IMG/VR virus record: IMGVR_UViG_3300008267_000027
Coordinates: 1-64,000 of that record
Reading direction: 5' to 3' (one strand)
Source: a virus
DNA: 64,000 nucleotides
This document shows, in pieces, positions 1 through 7,120 of this stretch (position 1 is the stretch's first letter; the number at the start of each line of letters is the position of its first letter). The position numbers and the translations under genes were made by a program. Below the pieces are notes generated by a model, which saw only the letters and a list, made by a program, of their open reading frames with translations, searched no databases and was not told where the DNA came from.

Positions 1-1
1 C

Positions 2-403
2 TTGAATTTTGGATATGCTTACACTAGCTATGTAATTCCATTCTTAGCTAATGTTCAGTTTGTTCTTAATCCTGCTTTTGATAATGTTCACACTAATGAC
101 ATTGAGAATCCAATCATTGATGGTTTCCCATTGAGTTCATATAATTTTATTATCTTTGATATCACTGATAACACTAACGACAACATCTTCTTGTTGAAGT
201 TGGGTTGGGATAACCAACTTAAGTGGTTCTATCAAAATGGTACTATGGACTATATGGGTCGTACACAAGGATTCCAATCATCTGGTAACTTCAATGGTTA
301 CAGAGTGTTTATGACGCAAACTATGCCTGCTATTTGGGTTAAAGATCCAACCAAAGTGTTGAAGATCGTTATGAGAAACCCAATTACTGGTGGATCATTC
401 TAA
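2..403 (+). CDS. Major capsid protein, C-terminal fragment (probable)
   Basis: The reading frame is already open at the window edge, so only the last 133 or so residues are present. The fragment is beta-rich (VQFVLNPAFDN, NGYRVFMTQTMPAIWVKDP) and ends with three consecutive TAA codons in frame. Its codon use is unlike most of the window: it has CGT and many C-ending codons where neighbours use AGA and T/A-ending codons, which suggests very high expression. A strong terminator follows. In crAss-like phages the major capsid gene sits just upstream of the small head and ring genes seen here. The identification rests on position, codon bias and general resemblance of the C-terminus; another abundant head protein is possible. 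Confidence 0.6.
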   Translation: MNFGYAYTSYVIPFLANVQFVLNPAFDNVHTNDIENPIIDGFPLSSYNFIIFDITDNTNDNIFLLKLGWDNQLKWFYQNGTMDYMGRTQGFQSSGNFNGYRVFMTQTMPAIWVKDPTKVLKIVMRNPITGGSF

Positions 404-418
404 TAATAAGTAACAGTA

Positions 419-458
419 CCTTAGTGCTTCCCGTAAGATCAGCACTAAGGTCTTTCTT
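419..458 (+). terminator. Rho-independent terminator after capsid gene
   Basis: A perfect 10-bp stem (CCTTAGTGCT at 419-428 with AGCACTAAGG at 441-450) encloses a 12-base loop and is followed by TCTTTCTT. It lies 16 bases after the stop codon of the capsid gene and would isolate that highly expressed transcript. Confidence 0.85.
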
Positions 459-492
459 ATAAAAGTTTAATCACTATTAAAAATAAAAAAAG

Positions 493-645
493 ATGGCTGG
501 TAATCCAAAAACAAAAAAGTCAGTTCCTATGAAAGGTGCTGAAAAATCTATGGCTAAAGGTGTTAAAGTAGGAATGAACCCTAAAGCTACTACTAGTTCT
601 ACTGCTGTAGTAAAAAAAGGCGGTATGAAAGGTAAGAAATATTAA
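493..645 (+). CDS. Small basic Lys/Gly-rich protein (50 aa)
   Basis: An ATG-started frame encodes a 50-residue, strongly basic protein, MAGNPKTKKSVPMKGAEKSM at its N-terminus and KKGGMKGKKY at its end. It shares the KKGG motif with the small proteins at 2289-3808. It lies between the capsid terminator and a cluster of hairpins. No function is recognised. Charge and location suggest a minor DNA-binding or head-associated virion protein, but this is inference. Confidence 0.55.
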   Translation: MAGNPKTKKSVPMKGAEKSMAKGVKVGMNPKATTSSTAVVKKGGMKGKKY

Positions 646-655
646 TACTACCCTC

Positions 656-731
656 TCTAAGGATAGCATCCTTAGATCCCCCACCTATTGTATGCATACC
701 ACCTTGATCAGGTGAAGAGTTTGCAACTCTT
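656..731 (+). other. Cluster of three adjacent RNA hairpins
   Basis: Within 76 bases there are three stems: a perfect 9-bp stem with a 3-base loop (TCTAAGGAT 656-664 with ATCCTTAGA 668-676); CACCT 700-704 with AGGTG 710-714; and AAGAG 715-719 with CTCTT 727-731 around the 7-base loop TTTGCAA. None has a U-tract, so they are not ordinary terminators. The last looks like a tRNA anticodon arm (TGC, Ala), but acceptor and T stems do not form. They sit in the leader of the 760-1209 gene and may be a processing or stability element. Confidence 0.4.
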
Positions 732-759
732 ATTAGGTTCAATTTAAAAAATTAAAACT

Positions 760-1209
760 ATGATATCCCTCAAAAGATTAATAATGAAACCCAGTTCTCC
801 TGATAAAGCTTTAAAACAAGCTTGGTCAGAGTCAGAAGCTTCTATTGCTAGATTAGCTCATGTTAATAGACTATCTAGAGACATAATGGATATCAAACTT
901 TATGAAGTTGATTTGGATGGTGCTAATTACGCTAACATTAAAATATCTTCTAAAAAAGGTATAGTAGATTTAGTTAATTTTGATGGAGATGCACAAGACA
1001 TGTACATATCTTTACAAAATCCTGAAATTACTCCGGAGAGAGAAAAATTTTATATACAGCTTACAGCATATGTAACAGGTACAGCTATTCCTGTGATCTT
1101 TGGAGTAGGAGCTGCACCAGATACTTTTAATATAAGAATCCATGATGTAGCAGATACTGACAACTGGGGTGAATTATATTTTTACTATGAGATTGTGAAA
1201 ATAGACTAA
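760..1209 (+). CDS. Hypothetical virion-associated protein (149 aa)
   Basis: The protein is 149 residues from the ATG at 760; an in-frame ATG at 784 (MKPSSPDKAL) is an alternative start. The first 45 residues look helical and the rest alternates short beta strands (YANIKISSKKGIVDLVNF, AYVTGTAIPVIFGVGAAP), which suggests a small beta-sandwich such as a head decoration or fibre-tip domain. There is no signal peptide or membrane segment. I do not recognise the family. Its place directly after the capsid and before other head genes supports a structural role. Confidence 0.6.
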   Translation: MISLKRLIMKPSSPDKALKQAWSESEASIARLAHVNRLSRDIMDIKLYEVDLDGANYANIKISSKKGIVDLVNFDGDAQDMYISLQNPEITPEREKFYIQLTAYVTGTAIPVIFGVGAAPDTFNIRIHDVADTDNWGELYFYYEIVKID

Positions 1210-1212
1210 GAT

Positions 1213-1231
1213 TATCGGACTATTTCCGATA
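1213..1231 (+). terminator. Weak intergenic hairpin
   Basis: A 7-bp stem, TATCGGA (1213-1219) with TCCGATA (1225-1231), has a 5-base loop and lies three bases after the stop of the preceding gene. It has no clear U-tract (TGTTATAT follows), so it is at best a partial terminator or mRNA 3'-end stabiliser. Confidence 0.35.
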
Positions 1232-1261
1232 TGTTATATATAAACCAACAAAAAAACCAAT

Positions 1262-2278
1262 ATGAGTAATGTAACTATTGTGGAGAAATACCCACAAAAC
1301 AAAAGATCTAGTATTGCAATAAGACCTTATTTTGAATCTAATAAAGATAATATGGGTCTTGAGAAGTATGGATTATCGCTCTTTGACGGTGCATTTCATG
1401 AAGAACAACTAGCTTGTTTAGAGATGAATGGTATCAAAAGGTATTTGACAGGGTTAAATGAATATTCTCCAGATATTAAGAATCTGGATCCTGAAGAAGC
1501 ATCTGCTAAAATTAAACAAATTAGAATTGTTATAGCACAGCTTGAGAAGGAACTTGCATCTAATATTATTGATCCAGAAGATAAAGAGTTCTGGAACAAA
1601 GTTAAACTACTCAAACCTGATAATGATGAGTTTTGGGGTAGAATTAAAATAGCATGTAGTAATGAACCTGTATTCTTAGAACCTGATAAAGATCCATATG
1701 ATCTTATTAAGTTATATGCAATAGAAGCTGGCGGTTTCTCAATAGTAGCTAGATCATTTGATGAAGCTAGACAAATGGCAGTTCCTCCTAAGTTTTACTT
1801 AGATAAACTAGAAGACACCATTTCTACTAAAACAGAAGTTAAGAAACTTAGAAATAAAGCTCTTGCTGAACTTCAAAAATTGTTTGATAAAAATACAAAT
1901 AAATTATTTTATGTCGCTAAAATAGTCGATATTAATAGTGTACAGTATAAGAAATCCACTCCTAATGATATCATCTATGATAATATGGATAAGTATATTA
2001 ATGGTGAATCAGTGGACAAGAATAAGAAGAAAACAGCAGAAAAGTTCTTAGAGATTACCAACCTTGATATGGAGACTCTAAAAATTAGAGCTCTTATCAA
2101 AGATGCAACTTTCCACAAGGTGATTGCAGTTAGAGGTGATGGTTTTATATATCATATGGAAAGTGGAACCATGATGGGTAAAACACCTGCTGATGCTACA
2201 GAATTCTTAAAGAACCCTCTTAATGAGCAAGTTCTTTTAGATATTCAAAGTAAGGTGGAGAAGACTTGGAATAAATAA
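1262..2278 (+). CDS. Probable head-associated structural protein (338 aa)
   Basis: This 338-residue protein follows an A/C-rich leader (AACCAACAAAAAACCAAT) of the kind that precedes many Bacteroidota genes in place of a Shine-Dalgarno. It is soluble and mainly helical with charged segments (residues about 70-120 and 185-205 look coiled-coil-like), then a shorter mixed C-terminal part. No enzymatic motif is visible. Position between the capsid gene and the small basic proteins suggests a head or internal scaffold-type protein conserved in crAss-like phages, but I cannot name the family. Confidence 0.6.
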   Translation: MSNVTIVEKYPQNKRSSIAIRPYFESNKDNMGLEKYGLSLFDGAFHEEQLACLEMNGIKRYLTGLNEYSPDIKNLDPEEASAKIKQIRIVIAQLEKELASNIIDPEDKEFWNKVKLLKPDNDEFWGRIKIACSNEPVFLEPDKDPYDLIKLYAIEAGGFSIVARSFDEARQMAVPPKFYLDKLEDTISTKTEVKKLRNKALAELQKLFDKNTNKLFYVAKIVDINSVQYKKSTPNDIIYDNMDKYINGESVDKNKKKTAEKFLEITNLDMETLKIRALIKDATFHKVIAVRGDGFIYHMESGTMMGKTPADATEFLKNPLNEQVLLDIQSKVEKTWNK

Positions 2279-2288
2279 CTATAGATAA

Positions 2289-2660
2289 ATGAAGAAGCGT
2301 AAGTTTAGTGGATCAGCTCCTATGAGTGCTATGAAAGGTAAAACTGGTAGACCATCAGCTAAACCTTCTGCAACATCTACTGGTCGTCCAGCTCCTTCTC
2401 CCTCAGTAACAGCAACATCAGGTCCTGCAGCAGGTGCTGCTTCAGGTACAGCTGGTGGAACTAGTGGTGGAGGATCATCAATGAAGAAAGGTGGTACAGT
2501 AAAAAAAGGAAAGTGGATACAAAAAGCTACAGCTTCAATTAAACGTAGAGGTACAGAAGGTGTTTGTACAGGACCTAAATTTGGAGGTCCTACATGTAGA
2601 CCTGGTACTAGAAGATATAACTTAGCTAAGACCTTTAGGGCAATGGCTAAAAAGAAATAA
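2289..2660 (+). CDS. Small basic phage protein with Ala/Gly/Ser-rich centre (123 aa)
   Basis: The N-terminus is basic (MKKRKFSGSAPMSAMKGKTG). Residues 20-65 form a low-complexity Pro/Ala/Gly/Ser stretch, then comes KKGGTVKKGKW. The C-terminal part contains GTEGVCTGPKFGGPTC and RRYNLAKTFRAMAKKK, a motif I recognise from small conserved proteins of Bacteroidota tailed phages with no assigned function. Two cysteines (C-x10-C) could bind metal or form a disulfide. It starts 10 bases after the previous stop, so it is co-transcribed with the head genes. A minor virion or DNA-condensing role is inferred from charge and context only. Confidence 0.65.
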   Translation: MKKRKFSGSAPMSAMKGKTGRPSAKPSATSTGRPAPSPSVTATSGPAAGAASGTAGGTSGGGSSMKKGGTVKKGKWIQKATASIKRRGTEGVCTGPKFGGPTCRPGTRRYNLAKTFRAMAKKK

Positions 2661-2678
2661 AATAAACAAATATAAAAA

Positions 2679-2813
2679 ATGAAAAAAGTTCTCTTAGTAT
2701 TAACAGTGGTATTTTTGGTTTCTTGTGGTGGTTCATCTTCTACAAAACCTGTAAGTTCTGATTCTTGTGCAGTAAAATGCGATAGTGTAAAAGTTGACAC
2801 TTTAAAAAAATAA
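2679..2813 (+). CDS. Small predicted lipoprotein (44 aa)
   Basis: The frame encodes 44 residues beginning MKKVLLVLTVVFLVSCGGSS. This is a textbook type II signal peptide: two lysines, a hydrophobic core of about 11 residues and a lipobox LVSC with the acceptor cysteine at position 16. The mature part would be only 29 residues, Ser/Asp-rich with two more cysteines (C30, C34). It is short but starts 18 bases after the preceding stop and ends three bases before the next start. It would be lipidated by the host and anchored in its envelope. A superinfection-exclusion or lysis-related role is possible but not shown by the sequence. Confidence 0.65.
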   Translation: MKKVLLVLTVVFLVSCGGSSSTKPVSSDSCAVKCDSVKVDTLKK

Positions 2814-2815
2814 GT

Positions 2816-2962
2816 ATGCCTAAAGAGATGATTAAAAGAAAAGATGGGTCATACTCTCAAAGAGGTCTTTGGGATAATATCAGAGCTAATAAAGGGTCTG
2901 GTAAAAAACCCACTGCTCAGATGCTTAAACAAGAAAAAAAGATAAGATCTAAAAGTAAATAA
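2816..2962 (+). CDS. Small conserved phage protein with GLWDNIRA motif (48 aa)
   Basis: This 48-residue basic protein contains SYSQRGLWDNIRANKGSGKK followed by PTAQM and a KEKK-type tail. The GLWDNI(R/H)A(K/N) segment with a downstream Lys/Gly stretch and PT is a pattern I recall from small phage proteins encoded near capsid genes; its function is not known to me. It begins three bases after the lipoprotein stop and ends one base before the next ATG, consistent with a translated operon gene rather than a chance frame. Confidence 0.6.
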   Translation: MPKEMIKRKDGSYSQRGLWDNIRANKGSGKKPTAQMLKQEKKIRSKSK

Positions 2963-2963
2963 T

Positions 2964-3554
2964 ATGGCAAAGTCTAAGAAACAACAAGCTGCTATTGCAA
3001 TGTCTATGAAAGCTGCTGGTAAGAAACCTAAAATGAAAGCTGGTGGTAGTTTAAAAGAAGTACCTTCTGGTAACAAAGGTCTTTCTAAACTTCCCACTGC
3101 AGTTAGAAACAAGATGGGTTATGCAAAAAATGGTGGTACTACTAAGATGAAAAAAGGTGGTATTGTAAAGAAGTCACTTAAGAAGTATGAATCAGGAAAT
3201 ACAGTGTCTGGCCCTGGTCCTGGTGATACATTGTCTAAACCAAGAATTCCTGCTGAGATGCTAGAAAAAATTAAAGGATATACAGATCCTAAAAATAGAA
3301 GATACGATAAAGGATTTGGAACAGGTATTACAGATAAAAGTAATGACAGAGGTTTTGATAGAGTACCAGTAGATAAGAGTAATGACAAAGGTTTTCGTAA
3401 ATATCCTGGTAGAACTATGGAATTTCGTTATGGTAGAGATAATGCAAATCCTGAAACAATGGAGTTTAATCCACGTAAACATAGCTCAAAATATGAATAC
3501 TTAAGTAATAAAAAAAGTGGTGGTATAGTTGGAAAGTCTAAAAAAAGAAAATAA
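2964..3554 (+). CDS. Basic Gly/Lys-rich protein with internal repeats (196 aa)
   Basis: The protein is 196 residues, very basic and probably disordered. It contains five GG motifs (MKAGGS, AKNGGT, MKKGGI, KSGGIV and similar) and an internal near-duplication around residues 115-145: TDKSNDRGF then VDKSNDKGF, preceded by a related DKGFGTG. There are no cysteines or membrane segments. It ends in KSKKRK. Its stop overlaps the next start by one base (TAATG at 3552-3556), indicating translational coupling. The role is unknown; head-internal or DNA-binding is the natural guess. Confidence 0.65.
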   Translation: MAKSKKQQAAIAMSMKAAGKKPKMKAGGSLKEVPSGNKGLSKLPTAVRNKMGYAKNGGTTKMKKGGIVKKSLKKYESGNTVSGPGPGDTLSKPRIPAEMLEKIKGYTDPKNRRYDKGFGTGITDKSNDRGFDRVPVDKSNDKGFRKYPGRTMEFRYGRDNANPETMEFNPRKHSSKYEYLSNKKSGGIVGKSKKRK

Positions 3555-3808
3555 TGGCAAAGTCTCCAGCATGGCAAAGAAAAGAAGGTAAAGCACCTAG
3601 TGGAGGTTTAAATGCTAAAGGTAGAGCTTCTTACAACAGAGCTAATCCTGGTAAACCTGGACTTAAAGCTCCTCAACCTGAAGGTGGCCCTAGAAAGAAA
3701 TCATTCTGTGCTAGGATGTCAGGTATGAAAAAGAAACTTACTAGCAGTAAGACAGCTAATGATCCTAATAGTAGGATTAACAAGTCACTTAGAAAATGGA
3801 AATGTTAA
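3554..3808 (+). CDS. Small conserved phage protein, DUF6321-like (84 aa)
   Basis: The sequence runs AWQRKEGKAPSGGLNAKGRA, then SYNRANPGKPGLKAP, then KSFCARMSGMKKKLT and a final LRKWKC. This linear set of motifs matches a small protein widespread in tailed phages that I associate, with some uncertainty about the number, with DUF6321; no function is known. It starts by a one-base TAATG overlap with the upstream gene and abuts the following ring-protein gene with no spacer, so expression with head and connector proteins is likely. Confidence 0.7.
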   Translation: MAKSPAWQRKEGKAPSGGLNAKGRASYNRANPGKPGLKAPQPEGGPRKKSFCARMSGMKKKLTSSKTANDPNSRINKSLRKWKC

Positions 3809-4507
3809 ATGAAAAACTCTCTATTAAGAATAAAGTTTCAACAAAGGCTAAACAAACTAGCAACATTTGATTATGATAATATTGAATGTTGGCAGATAGC
3901 TGAAGCTTTTAATAAAGCACAGAGAGAGTGGTACAGAAGACAAGTTCATGGTCTTAATCAAAAGAAAGAGGGGTCTGAACAATCTATTGCATCTATAGAT
4001 GACTTACAAAAATTTATTACAGTAGATGAGTTAACTGGGGAAAATAAGAAGTATTATTTTGACAGTTCTGAAATTCCAAATGATTATTCTTATTTTATTA
4101 AGGTGAGTGCTGTAGCTAAAAAAGATAAATGTACAGGTAGACAAATGACAGTCTATCTAGCAGAAGAGGCTAACTCAGATATCCTTATTGGAGACCCTTT
4201 TAAAGGACCTAGTTTTGAATGGGCTGAGACTTATGCTACAATGGATGGTAATAAATTTAAAATATACACTGATAATAAGTTTTCAGTAGAAAGCGCTACA
4301 CTATCTTATTATAGAAAACCATTAGATGTAACATTTGATGGTTGTATTAACCCAGCTACTGGTGTCATCAATGCAGAACAAGAGTGTGAGTTTAAAGATG
4401 ATATTACAGAATTGATAATAGATGAGGCAGTAGCAATTATAGCAGGAGATATTGAATCATTTAATCAATATCAAAGAGCTTTACAAAACGCACAAAAATC
4501 TAATTAA
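3809..4507 (+). CDS. crAss-like ring (tail connector) protein
   Basis: The 232-residue protein begins with a helical region containing RIKFQQRLNKLATFDYDNIE, then CWQIAEAFNKAQREWYRRQV, which I recognise as the N-terminal signature of a conserved crAss-like connector/ring protein. The rest is a beta-rich domain ending in a helix that includes ELIIDEAVAIIAGDIE. In the crAss-like virion such proteins stack as rings below the portal and join it to the tail barrel. The gene abuts the preceding stop. The family assignment is from memory of the motif; which ring it is cannot be decided here. Confidence 0.75.
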   Translation: MKNSLLRIKFQQRLNKLATFDYDNIECWQIAEAFNKAQREWYRRQVHGLNQKKEGSEQSIASIDDLQKFITVDELTGENKKYYFDSSEIPNDYSYFIKVSAVAKKDKCTGRQMTVYLAEEANSDILIGDPFKGPSFEWAETYATMDGNKFKIYTDNKFSVESATLSYYRKPLDVTFDGCINPATGVINAEQECEFKDDITELIIDEAVAIIAGDIESFNQYQRALQNAQKSN

Positions 4508-4509
4508 TA

Positions 4510-4983
4510 ATGATACAAAAACTATCTAGACCTAGTGTTTTTTCAAGTCCTTCTGTAAGCATGTCTCCTGGACATGTAGGATCAGAAAGTTCAGCTATGG
4601 GTCCTGTTTGCTCACAGTGCGCAGCTCTAGGAAATGAACTTATGAATGCAGCAACAAGTTTTCACAAGTTGCATTTAAAAGTAACAGGTATTGGATCTTA
4701 TGCTTCTCACAAGGCTCTTAATGAGCTTTATGATGCTCTTCCAGGTCATGCTGATGATCTTATTGAAGGTTATCAAGGTGCTGCTGAGAAGATACTAGAA
4801 CTTCCTAATACAATGCCTAGAACTTTAAATTCAGTAGAAGATGCTCTTAGTTATTTGAGAGAACTTTGTACACAAGTAGATTCATTACAAGCTGTAATGC
4901 CTTACAGTCAAATAGTTAATGATCTTGATAATGTTAAAAGTACTATAGATGGAGTGAAGTATAAACTTCTCTTCTTAAAATAA
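4510..4983 (+). CDS. Dps/ferritin-like protein with apparent ferroxidase residues
   Basis: After a roughly 35-residue Ser-rich leader, residues 38-157 look like a four-helix ferritin-like fold. The segment SFHKLHLKVTGIGSYASHKA, then LNELYDALPGHADDLIEGYQ, places H55, H67, D82 and E86 at spacings of 12, 15 and 4. These are the same spacings as the ferroxidase ligands H51, H63, D78 and E82 of E. coli Dps; the position equivalent to D67 is Asn71. Length (157 aa) is close to Dps (167 aa). Phage ferritin-like proteins of this type exist as uncharacterised families (possibly DUF5856). It lies two bases after a ring-protein gene and just upstream of an abundant structural gene, so it could be a virion component or protect phage DNA from iron and peroxide. 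Confidence 0.6.
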   Translation: MIQKLSRPSVFSSPSVSMSPGHVGSESSAMGPVCSQCAALGNELMNAATSFHKLHLKVTGIGSYASHKALNELYDALPGHADDLIEGYQGAAEKILELPNTMPRTLNSVEDALSYLRELCTQVDSLQAVMPYSQIVNDLDNVKSTIDGVKYKLLFLK

Positions 4984-5012
4984 TTTTTTTATAACCCTTA
5001 AACCCAATTATT

Positions 5013-6281
5013 ATGTATTTCAATCACGCCTTCCAAAAAGCTTTCCTTGCAAAAACTCCAGGAAATGCTTTCTCATTGCGCACTAGTGGTGACACAGCTG
5101 ATTTAACAGCAGGTCAAATTGGTCTTTTTGATGCAAAGACATTTACCGCTCTTAACCCAGCTTCTCTCCCAACCACTAACACCCCTTTTATCCTTGCTCA
5201 AGGAAGCTTCTTCACCAATGACAAAATTGGTCCTTACCATGGTGGTTACACTGAGTCTATTAAGTCTAAAGTGATTAACCCTAAGTACATTAACAAAGTG
5301 TTCACTGTAGCAGCTCATAGTCCTGCACAACACATTGTAACTGTAGGTTGGGATCTAAGTGAAGGTCCTGGTTTCCAATTTGAGTGTGGAAAAACCTATC
5401 GTATGCGTGTAGACCTTAAAGGTTCTCCAGCATTGCGTTTCTTGTCACACAACATTTACAACACAGTTGATGCATTCTCTGGATGCTGCACTGATGATTG
5501 TTCTGCTACTTGCACAGGTGCATTGGTAGATTCAACTTGTGTGCTTTTAGAATGGAAAGATAGAATTACCAAAAATCCTATCTTGAGTCAATTTATTCAA
5601 CCTCAAGTCTACATCAATGATGATGGAGATCCAGTAGAAGTATTCTCTGCATGGGATGAAGAAAGAGGTGCTGAAGACTTTACTTCAGTGTACGAATGTG
5701 TTACAGGTGAAGGTGCTGGTGACGTTGTTGCTGGTATTAAACTAACTGTAGCTTATGAAGACACTAAGTTTGGTAATTGTACTTTCCGTGTAACAGATCA
5801 CTACGAGTTACAACCATTGAGAATCTTGGTATCTATCACCGATGAGACTGGTGAACCATGTGCTATCAAACCTGTAGGTAATAGTTCAGGTTATGTTGCA
5901 ACTGGTCAGTCTAACTTGGTTACTGAATTCCAAGAACCAGCTCAAGCAGTTGGTGTAGGTGAGACTGTTATTCGTGATCTTATCTTGTCTGGTCGCTATC
6001 GTCAAGAAGCTTTCCCTGATGGAAACTTCACTGATAGCTTGAGGATGAGAGAGATTGAGGTTCCTTCTGAGTTGAGAAATCTTGATAGAACTGCTCTTTA
6101 TAAGTCTATCAACATCCTTCACAGTGTTCCTCGTTTGAATAATCCTACTGGAACATTTGATAATGATCAATATTTGTTAACCATCTGGTGTTTGAGCGGA
6201 GCTACTACAACTACTCTTACAACCGCTCTTCAAGACATTCTTGATCTTGCTGGAAATGGTTTGACAATTGAGAATTATTAA
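5013..6281 (+). CDS. Abundant virion structural protein (422 aa), role unassigned
   Basis: The 422-residue protein is beta-rich with a motif KIGPYHGGYTESIKSKVINP near residues 72-91 and a Cys-rich loop around residues 150-170 (GCCTDDCSATC). Its codon use (CGT/CGC, many C-ending codons) matches the capsid fragment and differs from neighbouring genes, and it is closed by the strongest terminator in the window. Both indicate high protein output, so it should be a major structural protein such as a tail-tube-like or head-shell component. I do not recognise a sheath or tube fold with certainty. Upstream is a short leader with an ATAACCCTTAAACCC stretch and no Shine-Dalgarno. Confidence 0.65.
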   Translation: MYFNHAFQKAFLAKTPGNAFSLRTSGDTADLTAGQIGLFDAKTFTALNPASLPTTNTPFILAQGSFFTNDKIGPYHGGYTESIKSKVINPKYINKVFTVAAHSPAQHIVTVGWDLSEGPGFQFECGKTYRMRVDLKGSPALRFLSHNIYNTVDAFSGCCTDDCSATCTGALVDSTCVLLEWKDRITKNPILSQFIQPQVYINDDGDPVEVFSAWDEERGAEDFTSVYECVTGEGAGDVVAGIKLTVAYEDTKFGNCTFRVTDHYELQPLRILVSITDETGEPCAIKPVGNSSGYVATGQSNLVTEFQEPAQAVGVGETVIRDLILSGRYRQEAFPDGNFTDSLRMREIEVPSELRNLDRTALYKSINILHSVPRLNNPTGTFDNDQYLLTIWCLSGATTTTLTTALQDILDLAGNGLTIENY

Positions 6282-6307
6282 TAATATTTCCTATGAGACT
6301 ATGAGAG

Positions 6308-6337
6308 AGGGGGACAAATTGTCCCCTTCTTTTTTTA
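6308..6337 (+). terminator. Strong rho-independent terminator
   Basis: An inverted repeat GGGGACAA (6310-6317) and TTGTCCCC (6319-6326), giving a GGGGAC/GTCCCC stem with a 5-base loop, is followed at once by TTCTTTTTTT. It lies 28 bases after the stop of the abundant structural gene. Confidence 0.92.
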
Positions 6338-6369
6338 TTTGGAAATTTTTGAAAAATATTGTATATTAA
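6338..6369 (+). promoter_or_regulatory. Candidate promoter: TTTGG, 20-base spacer, TATATTA
   Basis: TTTG (6338-6341, followed by GAAA) lies exactly 20 bases before TATATTAA (6362-6369), 43 bases upstream of the next ATG and immediately after a strong terminator. The same arrangement with the same spacer length precedes the gene at 7409. Bacteroidota primary promoters use a TTG-type -33 and a TA-rich -7 element with similar spacing. The -7 match is imperfect, so this could instead be a phage-specific promoter. Confidence 0.4.
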
Positions 6370-6404
6370 TATTGAGACACTGAACTCTCATAAATCCTAA
6401 TAAA

Positions 6405-6962
6405 ATGTCTATATACGGTCATCAACTCTTCTTAGAGATTCCTCATACTAATAACCCTCTTATTTTTAGAGTGGTGGACACATCTATATACACTGATTTA
6501 ATACCAGTGACCTGCCCTCTTGTTCAAATTACATCTCCAGGATTTAATACAAGTCAAGATATTCAACTAGAAGATGATACTAAAAATTTTAGTTTATCAT
6601 TAAACACTTGTGGATTAGGACTACAAGTTGCAGACTGTGGGTCGTCATCCCAAATTATTCCTGATGGGGTATATTACATTAGATTTTCAGTGAGTCCTAA
6701 TGATAAGGTGTATGTTGAATATGCTCATTTAAGAGTTACACAATTTATAAATAAATACAATCAAAAACTTTGTACTCTTGAGATGGCAGCATGCGATCCT
6801 CCAGCTGATGTTAAAGAACAACTTAAAGAATTAAGACTTATTAAATCTTTTGTAGATGCTGCTAAAGTAAAGGTGGAAGAGTGTCATCAAATTGATGAGG
6901 GTATGGAGCTTTTTCAGTATGCTCAAAAACGTCTATCTAAATTAGATGGTAACTACTGTTAA
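6405..6962 (+). CDS. Virion structural protein, probable tail/baseplate component (185 aa)
   Basis: Residues 1-125 form a beta-rich domain (SIYGHQLFLEIPHTNN, then IPDGVYYIRFSVSPNDKVYV) and the last 60 residues are helical with conserved-looking cysteines (C114, C122, C152 and the C-terminal C185). I recognise the general pattern of a recurring protein encoded upstream of phage fibre genes but cannot name its role. It is the first gene after a terminator and a candidate promoter, and starts the adhesin gene cluster. A fibre-attachment or assembly function is inferred from position. Confidence 0.6.
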   Translation: MSIYGHQLFLEIPHTNNPLIFRVVDTSIYTDLIPVTCPLVQITSPGFNTSQDIQLEDDTKNFSLSLNTCGLGLQVADCGSSSQIIPDGVYYIRFSVSPNDKVYVEYAHLRVTQFINKYNQKLCTLEMAACDPPADVKEQLKELRLIKSFVDAAKVKVEECHQIDEGMELFQYAQKRLSKLDGNYC

Positions 6963-6982
6963 AATAACCAAAAACCAAACAT

Positions 6983-7120
6983 ATGAATTGCTCTAATTGT
7001 AACACAAAACTTAGCTGTGGATGTCAAAAGAAAACTGCATCAGATGGTAAAGCGGTATGCTCATCATGTATAACAGCTTATGAAAACAAACTAAAATCTC
7101 AAAACACAGTAAGACGATGA
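6983..7120 (+). CDS. Small zinc-ribbon-like Cys-rich protein (45 aa)
   Basis: The 45 residues start MNCSNCNTKLSCGCQKKTAS and continue to AVCSSCITAYENK. The seven cysteines are arranged CxxC, CxC and CxxC, a pattern that could bind one or two zinc ions. The leader AACCAAAAACCAAACAT resembles those of other genes here. Its stop overlaps the next start as ATGA (7117-7120), indicating coupled translation. It may be a structural mini-domain or an RNA/protein-binding factor; the sequence does not decide. Confidence 0.6.
   Translation: MNCSNCNTKLSCGCQKKTASDGKAVCSSCITAYENKLKSQNTVRR

Noticed and set aside
656-745. A complete tRNA-Ala gene
   Set aside because: Only an anticodon-like arm and a short D-like stem form. 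No 7-bp acceptor stem or T stem can be drawn, and the D loop lacks the usual GG.
2279-3482. Minus-strand open frames opposite the small basic protein genes
   Set aside because: The + strand genes here form a tight run with coupled starts and recognisable motifs. The - strand frames are hydrophobic mirror images of Lys/Gly codons.
5013-6281. Contractile-tail sheath protein
   Set aside because: The size fits loosely, but no sheath motif is recognised and the ring and muzzle-like proteins point to a podovirus-like, crAss-like particle.
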